Shown: positions 26,644 to 40,297 of the stretch, piece by piece
Position numbering within the stretch: position 1 is the stretch's first letter
How the letters are laid out: each line of letters starts with the position of its first letter
Assembly: GCA_006535965.1 (NCBI GenBank)
Contig: QEAR01000016.1
Coordinates: 62,001 to 126,000 of the forward strand
DNA: 64,000 nucleotides
Source of the DNA: Spizellomyces sp. 'palustris'
Taxonomy: Eukaryota > Chytridiomycota > Chytridiomycetes > Spizellomycetales > Spizellomycetaceae
Direction of reading: 5' to 3'
Notes under the pieces: model-generated
Told to the model about the DNA's origin: nothing
Databases searched by the model: none
Seen by the model: the letters and a program-made list of their open reading frames with translations, nothing else
Position numbers and translations under genes: made by a program

Positions 26644-27890
26644 GGTATGGAGACGGTCGGAAATTGTCGGGTTGTAGGGAAAGCAAAGCGGGTGGTCTTG
26701 ATACCGACCAACGACGCACTGTTGGAATGTGGGCAAGCAAAGCCAAAGAAAAAAGAAGGGAAGAAGACTACCTTGGGTAAAAACTTGAGAGAACCGTAAG
26801 ACGGTGGCCCAGGACGAGCCAAACAAAGCGATTGTGGCGGCGTGAACAAAACAATGCCGTGGGCGCCAACTATCTCGTAGCAAAAGCTGCTTTTGAATAT
26901 ACTTGTGACAATGACTTGTGTGTATTGGCAAGAAGAATTGGCAATGGAACCTTTGAACCGAGTAGGAAATGGGAGGGTAGCGACAGGAGGAAGGCGAGTC
27001 GTTGCATGACGTGCCAAGCGCCATTTGCTTGCAAGTCACGCGTCGACACGCCCCCCCACAGTCACGAGGAAAAAGGCAAGTTGACAGCTGGGCGGCTTTT
27101 GTTTGGCAAAAAGGAAGATTCGGCATTGGCCTAAATAAAAACGAAACTTTTGGCAGAAGGATATGGTGCCAGATGAGCCATTGATGCAAGGTGAGCTGCA
27201 ACTGATTCGTTGCGTATTGACGTTTGCTGTTTTTCTATCACGAATCAATACAAGGTATGAAAATCATGAGCCGTCCAAAACACTTGTATGATGCGGCTGT
27301 TAATTTCTCGTTTACAAATGATTTTAAAGAGTCTTATGGATAATGGCACCTTGTTACCCGGAGTTCTTTAGCACCAGTGCACGGGCCGTATCATTGCACG
27401 GTAATCAATTTCCAATCTCCAATGTTAAAAGTTGTCGCATTTTGATCTTTGAGGTGCAAACGGCTCTTCCAGAATGTTGTCATTGAATCGCCAGAATATG
27501 AGCCATAGTGGCTTGAGATTGAGGATGGCCTTTGCCTAAACACAAGGTGGACACACAGAGTATGCTGGAGCCAGGCTGAGTGATTTGAATCCAGAATACA
27601 AGTACTCGTCCTGTTCTCTATGAAAAGACGGCTGAGTTTCTTTGCGCCTTGTCCGTAAAGATATCGTTCGCTTATTGCGGATACTTGGACGAACCTGCAT
27701 CCATGGGCTGACCAACCATTATCAAGGGCCGTTCATTGATCTGAGCTCGAAAGTGGCTTATGTGGCTACCGATCGATCACATGACCTCAATCACATGACC
27801 GCCTTCGAGGGCAGACTCGACTTTGTCCAAGGCGAGTTGCGTTTTTGGATTGCGACTTGGGCCAACACTGCACCACAACATACCCCAACC
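26644..27890. other. Divergent promoter region, no gene recognised
   Basis: This interval lies between the unknown minus-strand gene and NDUFA6 (plus). A long open frame continues upstream of the unknown gene without coding likeness. Near NDUFA6 there are two RTCACRTGAY sites (27776-27800). Nothing else is recognised. Confidence 0.5.
27776..27800 (+). promoter_or_regulatory. Two tandem Cbf1-type E-box sites
   Basis: ATCACATGACC occurs at 27776-27786 and again at 27790-27800, a 14-nt spacing, about 91-115 nt before the NDUFA6 ATG. Both match the RTCACRTGAY consensus of Cbf1-class bHLH factors, which control respiratory genes in some fungi. Confidence 0.5.
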
Positions 27891-28437
27891 ATGACTTTAA
27901 TTAAACCGCTTCCCACCATCATCTCTCGGAATGTTCAGGAACAGCGGAAGCGCGTGCTTCAGCTGTACAGAGACTGCGTCAGGGCAGCCCCTGACATTGT
28001 TGAAATGTACAAGCTGCCGTATCCCGTGTGGAAGGTATGCAGTAAATAGGAAGCAGGATTAGGGCCAGGAATGAACAGCAAGAAGCACAACCAACGGCTG
28101 GTGTAGACTTTGTGCACCATCGTACAGGTCTAATCCTTTACTCCGACACCAGGTTCGCCAAAGAATGCGCCGAGAATTTGAAGCAAATCGCTCCATCGAG
28201 AACCAACAAGTCATTGATATCCTCATCTTCAAAGGCCGAAACGAGCTCACTGAAACCCTTGAACAATGGAAGCAAGATGATCATGTCCAGCGGTTCTTCC
28301 CGAACAACACGTACGAGCAGCCCGATCGGAAAGTCCGACCTTTTGAGGACGACAACGGAAGAGGGAAATATTCTGACTTTTTGGCGGACTTTTTTGAAGG
28401 AAACTTTGCTGGCCAGCGAAGCAAAAATTATGCTTAG
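27891..28437 (+). CDS. Complex I LYR-family accessory subunit NDUFA6 (B14)
   Basis: Two exons. The first gives MTLIKPLPTIISRNVQEQRK and the LYR motif in RVLQLYRDC. After KLPYPVWK a GTATGC donor and CAG acceptor lead to VRQRMRREFEANRSI, which carries the conserved downstream Phe, then VIDILIFKGRNELTETLEQWKQ. These are NDUFA6/B14 hallmarks. NDUFA6 sits on the matrix arm of mitochondrial complex I and binds the phosphopantetheine-carrying acyl carrier protein through its LYR helix. The start is chosen by homology; in-frame Met codons upstream (near 27798) are less likely. The C-terminal 45 residues are a charged extension. Confidence 0.85.
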
Positions 28438-28581
28438 AATACTATGATACTCATGTGGGGGTGGACACAAGTGTCCGAGAAAGGACCGCTTGTAAATAGA
28501 GGCAATTGGTGAAAGACTTTTTCCTACGTCCTCTTTCAATTTAACGTTATATACAACACAACATATATCTACATACAATTA

Positions 28582-30264
28582 TCATACATGCGGCAGCAGG
28601 GGCTCATCTACTAAATGCCACCCAGATACAGTTTCATCCTCATCTTCGGAATTCTCCTCCAAAATCTGTCTCAAGGACGGAGATATGGTAAATTCTGACT
28701 TTGGCTCACCATCATTCCTTAGCGCGGCGATCTCGCTCACTACCCATCTCCGTGTCCTTATTGCAATGTGTAGCCGTACAACTTTTTGAAAGTCCAAGGA
28801 GAATGGTTCCCGTGGAGATGGGTACGACACTGTAGTAGGCTGAGGACCATCAGGACTGTCCCGGCGAGGTCGGCTGACGTCACTAAAAAAAACGATGATC
28901 ATTGAGCAATTCATTTCGGACCACTTTCTAGGCATGAACAAAACACACCAGCCCAGATCTGGCCCTTGACAACACAATGCCAGGTTCTCCAGCGTATTGT
29001 GTACTTGATAAATTGGGATATCAACTCCCTGGGTATAACACAAATAGGCAATATTATAGTTAAGCATTGAGAGTCCGACGGTGAACGCTTCAACGCTGTT
29101 ATCGGAAAGGTACAACGGCAATTGACTGTAGGAACAAGTGCAATTAGTGCTTTGGAGCATGTGAGATAAAAGCGTATTTACAAGTCTTCCAACCTGAATT
29201 CGGATGAAGAATCCACATAGGTCGCTTGCGCAAAGGACCGAGCACCTTTATTGACGATTTGGAACGGCAGCGTCACATGAAGGTAGTGGGAAAGCAGTAT
29301 GGTCATGTGGATAACGTAACCGAGTCCAGCATTGAATCTTTCATGCGGGGAGCCTGTGTAGTTGGTGTTAATGGAGACGTTATGCAGGACGCCGATTTGC
29401 ATCTCGGGTCACTCACTCACTCAGAGAATACCCGAATATCGGAAATCCAACGTTAATAATACGATATTCGGGCACGTCGGGTGAAGGAGAGAGTAAACTA
29501 CTAGTAGAGCTCCGCGCCACGGGCAGAGATTGTGTCGTGGTCATCCCCGATGAAACCAATGATGATGAAGATATTCCATTACGAACGGACAAGGTGGAGC
29601 TTCCAAGGCCCATCACAGGTCCACCAATCGCTTCTTTTCCTTGTTTACGTTGAACCTTTCTCAACCGAAATATGGACACAACCTCTCGTACCAACAGCCG
29701 ACGGGACTGCATCAGCACTTCGGCCGCTTGCCGATACTTTCCCCGTCCATGGTCCACTTCCTGTCGGATATTCCCGATATTTCGTAACCACTTGTGTTCT
29801 AATGTGGCGTGTGCTTGCGCTAGAATCTGACGACGCTGGTTGATAGTACGGCGTACAGTCTTGAGCTCTTCCCTACCTAGATGTGATCTTCTTTAATAAA
29901 CTCGCACGTTCGCGCATATTCGTGGTCTCATGTAGACATGCACAAGCTTGCCTTTCTGCACTGCTTCCCTCGCCGCGGCAATGGAACTCTCTAAAGCTTT
30001 TATATGTCCCTTTGCAGCTTCTGCCTCCTCGGCTGGGGATATTCCAGTAGGTGGTCGGTTAGAGCCAAGGATAGTATGAATGCGCTCTGCCAGTGAATCC
30101 CTCTCAACGGCGAGTACAGTGTAGTTGGATACGTGATTTTGAAGTCTGATAAACAGACTAGTTGAGCAAAAAGTGTGCAGTTTTACTGCAAAGCATTACC
30201 TTTCACTTATGCAGCTGGAGCACCAAAATTTCCTATGCGTTGAAGCGCATGTACCGCATTCCAT
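28582..30264 (-). CDS. ATG14 (Barkor-family) PI3-kinase autophagy subunit
   Basis: The ATG at 30264 begins MECGTCASTHRKFWCSSCISER, the paired-Cys start typical of Atg14. A coiled-coil follows (ERDSLAERIHTIL..., EEAEAAKGHIKALES, QRRQILAQAHATLEHKW). The C-terminal half has LSPSPDVPEYRIINVGFPI, the conserved LPLYLSDNSVEAFTVGLSMLNYNIAYLCYTQG, and a tail ending WHLVDEPLLPHV. Four or more introns are visible. Atg14 directs the Vps34-Vps15-Atg6 lipid kinase to autophagosome formation sites. UVRAG/Vps38 is a relative with a similar C-terminal half, but the N-terminal Cys motif favours Atg14. The gene is head-to-head with katanin p80 (475-bp gap). Confidence 0.8.
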
Positions 30265-30739
30265 TTGTGGAGGGCGATGGAGAAAGAAGGGCCGTCCAAG
30301 AGCGCAAAGAAAGCGGACGATAAGAAGAAAAGTTGCTTTTTGTTTGGAGGAAGGCGAGCGAGAGCGACGCTGACTCAGACGGTCGCGGTGAATGCTGTAA
30401 TTGAACCTAAATAGGTCGATGCCCATAGTACCACGGGCTTCGCTCCCAAACATCGCCAAGAAGACGATTGCCTTTTGGAATTGAACAGTTTCCCAGATAA
30501 TCCCACCCAACGAGGCCTCCTTGTAATCTAGGACACCTTTATTGCTATCAGCTCAACCTGCGTGCTCTATCGTGGGCCATTTCAACATTCTCACTGAAAT
30601 ACTCTCAGCCGAGTCTCTCAGCTTTGTCACGACGCAAAACCGTACCAGCTACCTTGCAGGAGCAAATAGAACTCCTCTGTAGAGAAGGAACAAGCGTAGG
30701 GGGATTTTTAGAGGGGCTCTTTGCGTGAGCAGCGTGAAA
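30265..30739. other. Head-to-head promoter of ATG14 and katanin p80
   Basis: This 475-bp interval drives two divergent genes. I see no clear TATA box or known site, and no coding frame worth calling. Confidence 0.5.
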
Positions 30740-33583
30740 ATGAACAACGATACCAGGGCGTCCAAGATCTGTATGTTTATTCGTTCAAGACTTTCGCCAT
30801 GTAGTCGTCGAAAAGCTAACACGGCCATGGACATACGTAGATGATTTTGTCGCACACAATGCGAACGGAACATGCTTGCGAATAGGACCAAAGTCGGGGC
30901 GGGTGATGGTTACGGGCGGGGAGGATAGAAAAGTGAACTTGTGGGCTATTGGGAAAACGGCACCGATATTGGTGAGTTGAGGAATGACTGCGTAGACCGT
31001 GTGGCATGCATCTTGTTTGCCTCCACACGGCGTGTGCGCTGACAGAAAAAGCTGATAAGTTTCCCTTATTGCTCTCAGAGTCTTAGCGGGCACGCAAGTG
31101 CAATAGAATGTGTTACACTAGATTGGCCAGAGGAGATCGTGGTAGCAGGGTCATCTTCTGGAACGATCAAGCTCTGGGACCTCGAACACGCAAAAGGTAC
31201 TTTCTAAACTCCAGGATGACTGATAGTTTGTTCATCTCATGATATATTTGTTCGCGTAACAGTAATACGGACGTTAGCCGGCCACAAGTCTGCAGCCCGA
31301 TGTGTTGAATTTCACCCCTTTGGCGAGTTCTTTGCTTCAGGCTCTTCTGATTCATCGGTTAAGATATGGGACGTTCGGCGGAAGGGATGTATTCAGACGT
31401 ACCATGGTCATCAAAACGCAGTCAATGTTCTTCGTATAACACCTGATGGGCGATGGATTGCAACAGGAGGCAGTGATGCAACAGTAAAGGTACGGATTAG
31501 AGGGAACTTTTCCGCTTGTTTTGTGCTGCAATTGGATTGAAAATGCCCCACGTCTAGATATGGGACATGACCGCCGGGAAACTACTACATTCATATTCAG
31601 ATCATACAAGCGCTATAACGTCACTTGCTTTTAATCCTTCCGAATTTTTGATGGTATCAGCTGGCGCCGATAATGTGTTGAGGTTTTACGATCTTCAAAC
31701 ATTTGAGTGTATATCCGCAACCCCCGCAAGCACTGGGCGACCGGAAGCATTGCAATTTGATACGGAAGGACATGAAGTGTATGCGGCATATACTGATTCT
31801 CTGCAAATATGGACATGGGAACCCGCTGTATGCCACGACGTTATCTCCGTTAGCTGGCCCAACATTGCGGACATGAGAATTCTCCTGGAGGAGGGGAAGG
31901 TGCTAGGTGGTGCTCTGGATCAAAATTTCGTGAGCGTGTGGGGGGTAGATATAACGGTAAGTGGCGGGGCATCACATCACATTTCGGATGAGCATCTGAC
32001 CCGGACTTGCTCAGCCGCGTCTAAGCCCAACGGACCGACTACCGCCGGACTTGGCTGCACCCGCAGGGTTCACACAAGGTCCCGAGAGTCCGTATGGCGG
32101 GGTAAATCGTAGTAACATCGACACCACGGAACTCGATATTGGTAAGGTTTTGCGAGCGGTTGAACTCATTGCGTCAAATCATGGGAATCAACCTTTGATC
32201 GTCCGTAGGCCGACTCTACCTTGGCGAAAATCAAAGTGCTCGGATAGAATCATCACTACGAGGGTCTCAAACAACAGTTCAGGATGACATTGTATCAAAA
32301 ATTGGTTGGTATGATTTACTCTCGAGAACATGCAGGGTAAGGTTTTAATGAACTATCAGCTGCCCAACGACAGGAGTTTGCGGAGCGACACCATACCCCG
32401 CCCCCATCCCAACAGCCAAACAATGCTGGTTTGTGATGTTTTCTGTTGCGGAGTTGGCATAGAAACGTTATTCACAATTGCATCCAAAAGGTACCCAGCG
32501 TACACCACCTTATGGTATCCCTAAATCGATGTCATCACCCTACATGAAACCAGAACCAAGTGACACGCCACCGTATGGAAGGTCCATGTCCACTTCGCTG
32601 GACCGACTGAATTTCTCAGAAGATGCTGGATATAGGCCAGCGACAGCTCCTGGATCCTCTCGAAGTGCTGACGAACAATTGGCTCAACAACTTCAAACAC
32701 ACGCCTCGCGTGGCCCAAACTCCTTTGTGCCGTCTGGGAATGGCCAGAGATTACTCAATTTGGATGTGGCAAAATTCATACAGGTACATGTACATCGCAA
32801 ATGTAGTATGCATGCCAGCACAAATCTCACACCTTGCGGATACCAGAATGCTCAACGACGCGCCCAACCTCTTCCCCTCTCCCCGTCGTCTCCCGGAGCT
32901 CCTCCACCGACATCCGACAACGACATTATAGACTCCCTGACGTTCCGGCACGCCTCCATCACTTCCATTCTCAATTCCCGCCTAACCAGTATTCGGTGCA
33001 TCCGACAAACTTGGGACGAAGCCAATATCCGACAGGCCATAGAAACAATGATCGAGCTCAAAGATTCGAGTGTTTGCATCGATTTATTGAGAATCATCAA
33101 TTTGAAACCGAAATTGTTGACGCTGGACGTTGCGATTTTGCTCCTTCCCATGTTGAACGAGTTGCTGTTTGAGATGTATGAAGAGTACGTGTTCAACTTT
33201 GGTTGATTCCCATCAGAACTAGGGATCTTGATAACTGAGTTTGTTAATGTCCCAACCATAGTTTTATCGTCACGGCCTGCGCAACTATACGACTCCTTGT
33301 GAAGAGCTTCTCTCATGTTATCATATCAACAATGAATGCGGATAGTCTGTCCTCTCCAGGTGTCGATATCAGCAGAGAAGATCGGTATGGCCCGTTTTTT
33401 TGGTTGGAATCGGCCGGGATACGTGCTCACCTTTGCCTCTTGGACAGAATTCAACGATGCAGAGCATGCCATCATGGGTTCATCGAGATATCTACAACCC
33501 TGGAGGAACTAAAGCGATCAGGTGGACAGGTTGGAGGGGCCGTCCGGGAAACACTAAAAGACTTGGCCGTCTTTGCTTCGTGA
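30740..33583 (+). CDS. Katanin p80 regulatory subunit (KATNB1-like)
   Basis: Exon 1 (30740-30770, [10 protein letters not shown]) joins exon 2 at 30841 to give [17 protein letters not shown] run of WD40 repeats follows ([58 protein letters not shown], and more) to about 31950. A Ser/Pro-rich linker (32000-32900) leads to the con80 domain ([17 protein letters not shown]..., [28 protein letters not shown]). A terminal exon ends DLAVFAS. The p80 subunit targets the katanin p60 microtubule-severing ATPase to spindle poles and basal bodies. Its presence fits a flagellated fungus. The linker exons are uncertain. Confidence 0.85.
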
Positions 33584-33874
33584 TAGAGTTTGATACCATG
33601 CTGTAATGATCAAATGCTGAAGATTGCCCTGAAATTGCCCAATGAGAGTTTGTGCGATTGCCTGTGCAATTTTTTCCCTCTTGTAGTGCCAGTTTAGATT
33701 AGTGTCCTTCGCGCACGCTCGACCGTTCATCCCACATTCACTCTAGTCCAAAGAAAGAGGCAAACAGCATTCGTTTTCACTATTTTATCAAAAGCCACAG
33801 GAAGAAAAAACTAAAATAGAAAAGCGCACATCCCTAGGTACACAGAATTCCCTATCCTCAGCTCAGTCAACAGC
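33584..33874. other. Convergent intergenic region
   Basis: The 3' flanks of katanin p80 and VPS8 meet here. A 13-nt unit (AGCTCAGTCAAC-type) is duplicated across the VPS8 stop (33860-33887). I see nothing else. Confidence 0.5.
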
Positions 33875-36800
33875 TCAGTCAACAGAGTCTATCGAAGGAG
33901 ACATTGAAGGAGGGGCGAGACTCAAGAAATACTTGTGCGGGGTTTTGACAATACTTGGCGGTACATGTTGAATCTGGTGCGATGGGAACTCTGATCCTCG
34001 GCGGTAAGCAGGTTGACCATCACCGGACGCCAAGTCGTATGGCGGCTCCCCCAGGTCGATGACGTCGTCGTTCATGTTAATCGAGTCCTCGTCATTGTTG
34101 GCGCGGTGTGGATGGAGGAGCCTATATATTTCATTCTGAAAGAAATGACAAATGGTTATTACCTCTGGGTTTTGTTAAAATATTGCATTGTTTGTAAATA
34201 AGAGAGAGTACGTACAGTAGGCATGTGGGACGAGAGCCGAACAAAGAGTTCGGCGTTGGCTCGTTGTACGTGATGCTTTTGTTGTATATCTGGTGGTTCC
34301 TCTGCGTCCGCCCCAACAGCCTGGAAATGAGAATACGGTTAATGTCACCTGACAGAGGGCAGTAACATCATGCAAAGACAAAGCCACACCATCTTATCTT
34401 TTCCTTTTTCTTTCGTTCTCTCAGCTGAACTAGCGGCTAACTTCTTTGCCGTAGCCTTGGCCCTATCCCGGTTCTTTGCACAAATTACACACCATCCCGA
34501 CCCAGAAATCGCGTCACCAGCAGCTTCCCATCCTTCCATGCTGGCAATCCTCTCCATGTCAGTCTGCAAACACGTCGCATGGAAAGCATGCCCACATTTC
34601 ATCACAGCAATTTTGTTATTCTTTTGCAAGTCGGACATGGCCCGTATGTGAAGCATCCGTTTGCATACACCGCATTGTCCTTTAAAAGGTCGCAAGGCTT
34701 TTCGTCGTAGTGAGCTGCTGCGAGCTTGTGAGCTATGTACATCGATCGAAAGGATGCGGTTTGTGGCTTGAAGAAGTTCTCGTTCGTAACTGTAAGATTC
34801 AAGCATGGAAAAGATAATCTCTCTATGCTCGCCAAACGATGCTCGACGTTGTGACTGGACAATTCGATAGAGGATTGAGTGGAATGGCACATATCCGACC
34901 ATGGCGTAAAGTAGTGTGCGAGCACGTTCTTTGAGGCAATCATACAGTTCGACCACCTTCGGGTCTCTCTCATCGTGGAAGGTTGCACTCAGGGGTCGAT
35001 CTTCAGATCGTGTAGGCGAAGGAGGCGCTGTTACCTTTTGTGGCTCAACTATGGCATCCAGCAGACTAAACCAAAGAGATTCACACTCGTCTCTGCCAAG
35101 TCTTCCCGAACTTCTCATACAAAGATCCAAGGCCATGTCTATCCGGCGTTGGATGTGTTCAAGTGCATTCAGGGATGTAATCTCCCCAGATGTTTCTCCT
35201 GGCCCGTTCCCCGTGTTCGTAATAATGTCAACAGCTACCTGTACGCCTTCCATTATCAGCCGCAGAGCGCCTTCCCAATTCCCGCTCTTCTCCAGAACCC
35301 AGACGGCCGCATCAAGCACATTGTGTTGCTTACACAGAGCCAGTACTCGATCAAATGCATACGGATATCCAGTGTGATCGACGCTAAGCCTATTAAGATA
35401 TCTTTTCACCTCCTGGGGCTCACGTACACATAGAAGCTCAATATACTTCTCATAAACATCTTCACCAAGGTCTAGGGTAGATGTAACCTGTTTTGGTCTC
35501 CGCCGACGAGGACGGTCGGCTGTCTTTCGAAGAGATAGAGCCCACTCCGCATCGAGCAGCCCTCTCAGATATGTGAACAAGTCGTCCGCGTTCGGGGAAA
35601 GGGTGCGAATGACGGCTTTATGCTCTGTTGGCCAAAATGTTGATACAAGATCCGTGGTTGCAACTTCATCGATATGAGTGAGTTGCACGACATTTTGCAA
35701 TACACTCTGTTTAACCGCCAAAGACTGTCGAGGTGCTAGCTCTTCGCTCGCCAGCAGCTCGTAAATCGCGTGAAAGCCCTGCTCCTGGCGCGTCGGGTCA
35801 TTTAAGTAAGACAAAATTACGAGCTCGTAGCGCTGGAGCTTGCGAGCTGCCAATTCGTAGGGCCGCCACAAGCCACCTTGCTGGTATAGGTCCAGCCATT
35901 TATCCTGCTCGGCGTTGCTTGGCTCAAAACCAGTCAGGAGCACGCCCACAATGGCCCGCTGTCTCTCCTCGCGCGTTGTACTGTCCGGTGAGGTCATCAA
36001 GCACAAAAGGACCCTTTGTAGAACATCCTTTTGGAGAGAAACAGAGCTGCAATAGTTTGCATATATGCGTGCCACAAAACAGAAGCAAAGAGTGACGTCT
36101 CGAGGATCCAGTACATTATTCTCGTAAATTGACTCCCCATGTTGCAGCGACAGGACATCTACGCTCGGTGGACTGCTTCCCTCTACTGCCGAAATTAAGG
36201 CGTTCAAAATGAATTGTCGGCTGATTTCGTACCTATCAGCATATCGGCCCATGCCATCTTCGTCGGCTACAAAGACATTTGGCCTAATTTTAAGATTGTT
36301 GTTTTGCAATGCGTCATCCGCAACGATGGCCCCGACAGCTTTCAGGAATTCTCGGGGATCATAACTTAATAGCAAATGAATGTATGGATATGGTTCTCGC
36401 CCGAGTTTACAGGCCTCGGTGCCAGGGGGCCAGATCGCATGAAAAGGTGAAAACAGGAAGCTGAAGACCTCCTCCCTGGCCGCCACAGCTTCTTTCTCAT
36501 CGAGATGTCCAACAGGAAAGGCTTTCCCGGTGAGGATATATGCCAGGTACACGTACAACGTGTAGATCGCATCCTCAGGAGAATGGGCTATAGATGTAGA
36601 CAGCGCTGACCCGTTGCCATTTGAGCTTCGCTTGTCGTTCCTCGCTTTCCCGTGCAACTCCAATAGCTGAAGAAGCTCGATAATAGGTGTCACAAAATCG
36701 CCAACACGGTTATAGACGTAGAGTAAACCGCTGTATAATCTGTACTTGAGGCAGAGACCCACAGTGTGATGTACATCCAATACCATGGGGTCGAGGTGCA

Positions 36801-39800
36801 AGATCACTTGCTCAAGTCGGTCCAACCACCCTTGCATCTCATAAAATGCAATAAATTCCTGGACAATAACCGGGTTACTGAAGGTGGTAATCCGCTCGTC
36901 CAATACATACGCCTCCAGGAGCTCGAAGAAAACCACTTGAAGATTTTTGTCACAGAAATTATCGTAGATGTCGCCGAAGAGGAGATCATCACGGCCAATA
37001 GCCAAGCACGTATCAAAGGCAGTAGCCGCCAGTTGGCGAAACACGGAAATATCCTCCCCCTCAAGAAGTTTTTGGTCGCTTGCGTCATAGCTGGTCAATG
37101 ACATGTTGATAAAAGACAAGAGCAGGTCTGTAAGATGGTCACCGACCACAGTACGTCGCATCTCATCATCTGGTGGCAATCCGATTACCGCGCGTTTTGC
37201 GCTGCCATAATAGAACGTAAGCCCCATCGCTATAGCTTCTTGAAAATTGCCAGATACTACAAGTGCTTTGAGGCGATCTGTCCAGGAAAGCCTGCTAGCT
37301 ACTGTAAGCTCCCGGTGACCCTGCGAGGGGGAAAGCCAAATAAATGTCAAGTTTTTACCAGTAGCGGCAGCCAAATTGCCTTACCAGAACAAACAATCTT
37401 CCTTTATAAGAACGAACACTTTGATGGTATGCCATTGCTGGTGTCACGCGCAACGATTGTAAACTGCGCGTATATTGATCTGAGGAGATGATCTGTCGCA
37501 TGCTGACATCAGATCGCTCTATCTCTCTCATCATCGTAACGTCGAAGAGGATTAGCTCTTGCAGACTTGTTAGACATGACAGTAACTACGATACCAATCT
37601 GTTAGCGTCTCATACATCCATAAGGGAAGATTGGGGACAATAATCCACCTTATCGTCCATCCACTGGAGAGCAACTAGGTCATCATTTGCGATCCAGCTT
37701 CCTTGGACCGCGTAGTCCACTGCATTCGACTGTACGTTGACCGAGTCTCGCTTGCTCCGCTTTGCGGTAGAGGCCCACGATACGCGAATGATTCGTAGCT
37801 GTTTGCCGAACGAACAGGCGAGCAGCGGATTGCTGAGGAGTACTATTTTTCCTGATCATATGAAAATCCGGACATACGAAACGTGATGAGCGTAATCTTG
37901 GGTAAGTTTCAGAGTCATCGACGATGGTATAGTCACCATACCGAGTCAGGCATTTATTCCACCCACCATGTTTATCCTGCTTAGAGGGAGGACACCATGA
38001 GAGACATGAGATCGAGCATGCGAGCGCAGACGGGTTGGTGACAGTGGACCCTCGCGTCCATGACAATCTGAACTGCGTTTGCGGCGCCGGCTTCAGACTG
38101 ATGATGGCCATCTATTCATCAAGTTAGGCCACGTTTTGTCTTGCATGGGGGGAGGAGTGAAAAAAGCGCATGTACCTTGTACGGCGTGCTGAGGGCAATC
38201 AGGTCCAAATGATCGCCTGGGTATCGTAAATGACCTGAAACACGGGGGAGGGCAGACAATGCATAGAGGGTTGTCGATATGGATGGGTTGGAGTTGCTCG
38301 GGTGAATACGTGTGGATATTTGAGTGCTCATGACGAGTCCTTTCGATGATGCATGATAGAAAGCGGAGCCCTGCAGATTTATACAAGATTCCAGTTTCAC
38401 TCTGTATGCCAACAAAAGCGATGCAAAGTGGGTATTGACAGACCTGGTTGTCACCCGATACAAACGCTCCTTTGGTCCCGATGAAAGCAAGGTGAATGAT
38501 GGCCGCACCTTGCGCATGTCCATCTTTCTTCGACTTCGCCTCTTGCTGGACACCAATAGGAATGATCGCCTTGACGATTGCACGTCTCTGAATGTCCCAT
38601 ACACGAATCATTCCGTGTGCATAACCACAAGCTAGCTGATTATGATCCGGTGCAAGAGCAAGGGCTGTTACAGGCCCAGGATTACTCGCTACGTTAAAAT
38701 GAAAGTGGAGTCAGCTGTACGCCGACATTCTAATATCCGCATCGGTACATTATTCACCATCGGCAGGATCCCCAAGAATCGTTTTCAAGACTTGTGCAAA
38801 GTCGTAAACAAGAATCATCGACCAGGATGTGCCGATCAGGATACCTCCTGAAACAGACAACACGGTTGGGACGCCAACTTTTTGCCTCATGGCACCTGAC
38901 ATAAGTTGCATCGATAACTTTTGCAACGACGTCCATCGCAGAACATCCTTTGGTCCCGGTGGAACCGTCTGCCCAGCAAGCACACTTAGATTACTTGCTG
39001 ACATGGCTGCAGTGGAGGGGATTGTGGAAGACGATAAAGATGCACCAGAGGCCACTGTGGAGGTTGAAATTCGTCGCAAATGCGATAACGGGCGAGGTGG
39101 TTGGGTAGCTGGAGATTGTATGGGTGGACTTGCCACACCACTAACATCAGAACAAGCATCCGATGTACTATCCTAAAATTATAGGGCAGTACGATAAGCG
39201 GTACTGCAGCCAAAGTATCGGTACCAAAACCATCTTTTGCATTTTACGTACGTCAAATGTCTGTGAACCAGAGGATTGCATATCATCGGGGGTCTGCGCG
39301 GAGCTCCCATAGCTGATGACATCATCTGTTTCTTCCCCGTTCCTCGCCAAAATGCCGAGACCAGATGCACTCTCTGCATTTCTCGGGTGAGTATAAGACG
39401 CGTGTGTGCGCACTCAATGAGACCGTACCACTGGAGTCCAAAAATTCACCATATACGCTGATCTCCTCTACGATGGTTTCCAGCAGTGTTCGAGCCTTTT
39501 CGTCTGTTTCAAGATCATTTGTATCAATATGAGCCAGGACATCCTGCTGTAATGTTTGAAGTTCCTCAATTCTAGTCTGTAGCACTTGTTGATCGGCATC
39601 GCCGATGTCACCCGGAATGATCAAGCTGAAGAGAGTTATAAGACATACAGCCAGCTTTGAAGAGCCCATAAATACATACCTTGCAAACCGCGCGGTCAGT
39701 TCTGACAAGGTTCGAATATCTAACATTTGTCCACGGTCAAAACAAGAAAGCCCCATGCGTCCATGTCGTCGATACTCACCGTGATGCTCCGAGCCTTCCA

Positions 39801-40297
39801 TCCAAGACAAGCTAGCAGAAAGAACGGGTCTGAGTCTTCCCCATATACGCACGTTGAAAAAGATGGACGTGAAATACGCCATCGTTATAACGTTTCACAT
39901 ACCCATCTGCATTTTCTCGATTCCCGACCTCATGTCTGAGATGCGAGCTTCTCTTATCTGAAGTCCTGACCAACTCTCCCTTAAGATCTCCATTGCTCCC
40001 TGTGGAGCTTGCCACAGACAATCGACTCTCACTGTTGCTTCGACTCAAGTTCGAATCCGCTGTGCTCCTCCGTCCCCACACCGGAACTTTGAACCCCAAT
40101 CCAAACGGTCTCCAACTAGAGGTATCCTCTGACACAGTCCCTATCCCATCAATCTGAGTAGTACCGTTCAATCGAGCGTGATGTGCATTCGAGTCCTGAC
40201 CGCCTTGTTGGAAACTGTCAAAATGGTCTTCTATGCTTCCCAAGTCGCTCATGTGCAATTCTTTGGGGGAGTCCAAGCTCTCTCCCCATTGGTTCAT
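33875..40297 (-). CDS. VPS8, CORVET tethering complex subunit
   Basis: This is the largest gene in the window. The start is taken as MNQWGESLDSPKELH at 40297, although the N-terminus is poorly conserved. An exon with WD40-type repeats (PDHNQLACGYAHGMIRVWDIQRRA, near 38600) is followed by a single long exon (about 37300-34390) with the alpha-solenoid typical of Vps8 (SWTDRLKALVVSGNFQEAIAMGL). A C-terminal RING-H2-like finger comes next: CGVC...CGHAFHATC...WCVIC near 34660-34480. Two small final exons give a tail ending SPSIDSVD. Vps8 is the Vps21/Rab5-binding subunit of CORVET, which tethers early endosomes. The gene is head-to-head with the E2 gene. Confidence 0.88.

Noticed and set aside
26644-27201. 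Upstream extension of the unknown 25.8-26.6 kb gene by 186 codons
   Set aside because: The extension is Cys/Phe/His-rich without domain character and starts at a non-ATG codon. It covers the expected promoter region.
28875-28882. Fourth TGACGTCA site
   Set aside because: It sits at an intron-exon border inside ATG14, not in a promoter, so I treat it as chance.
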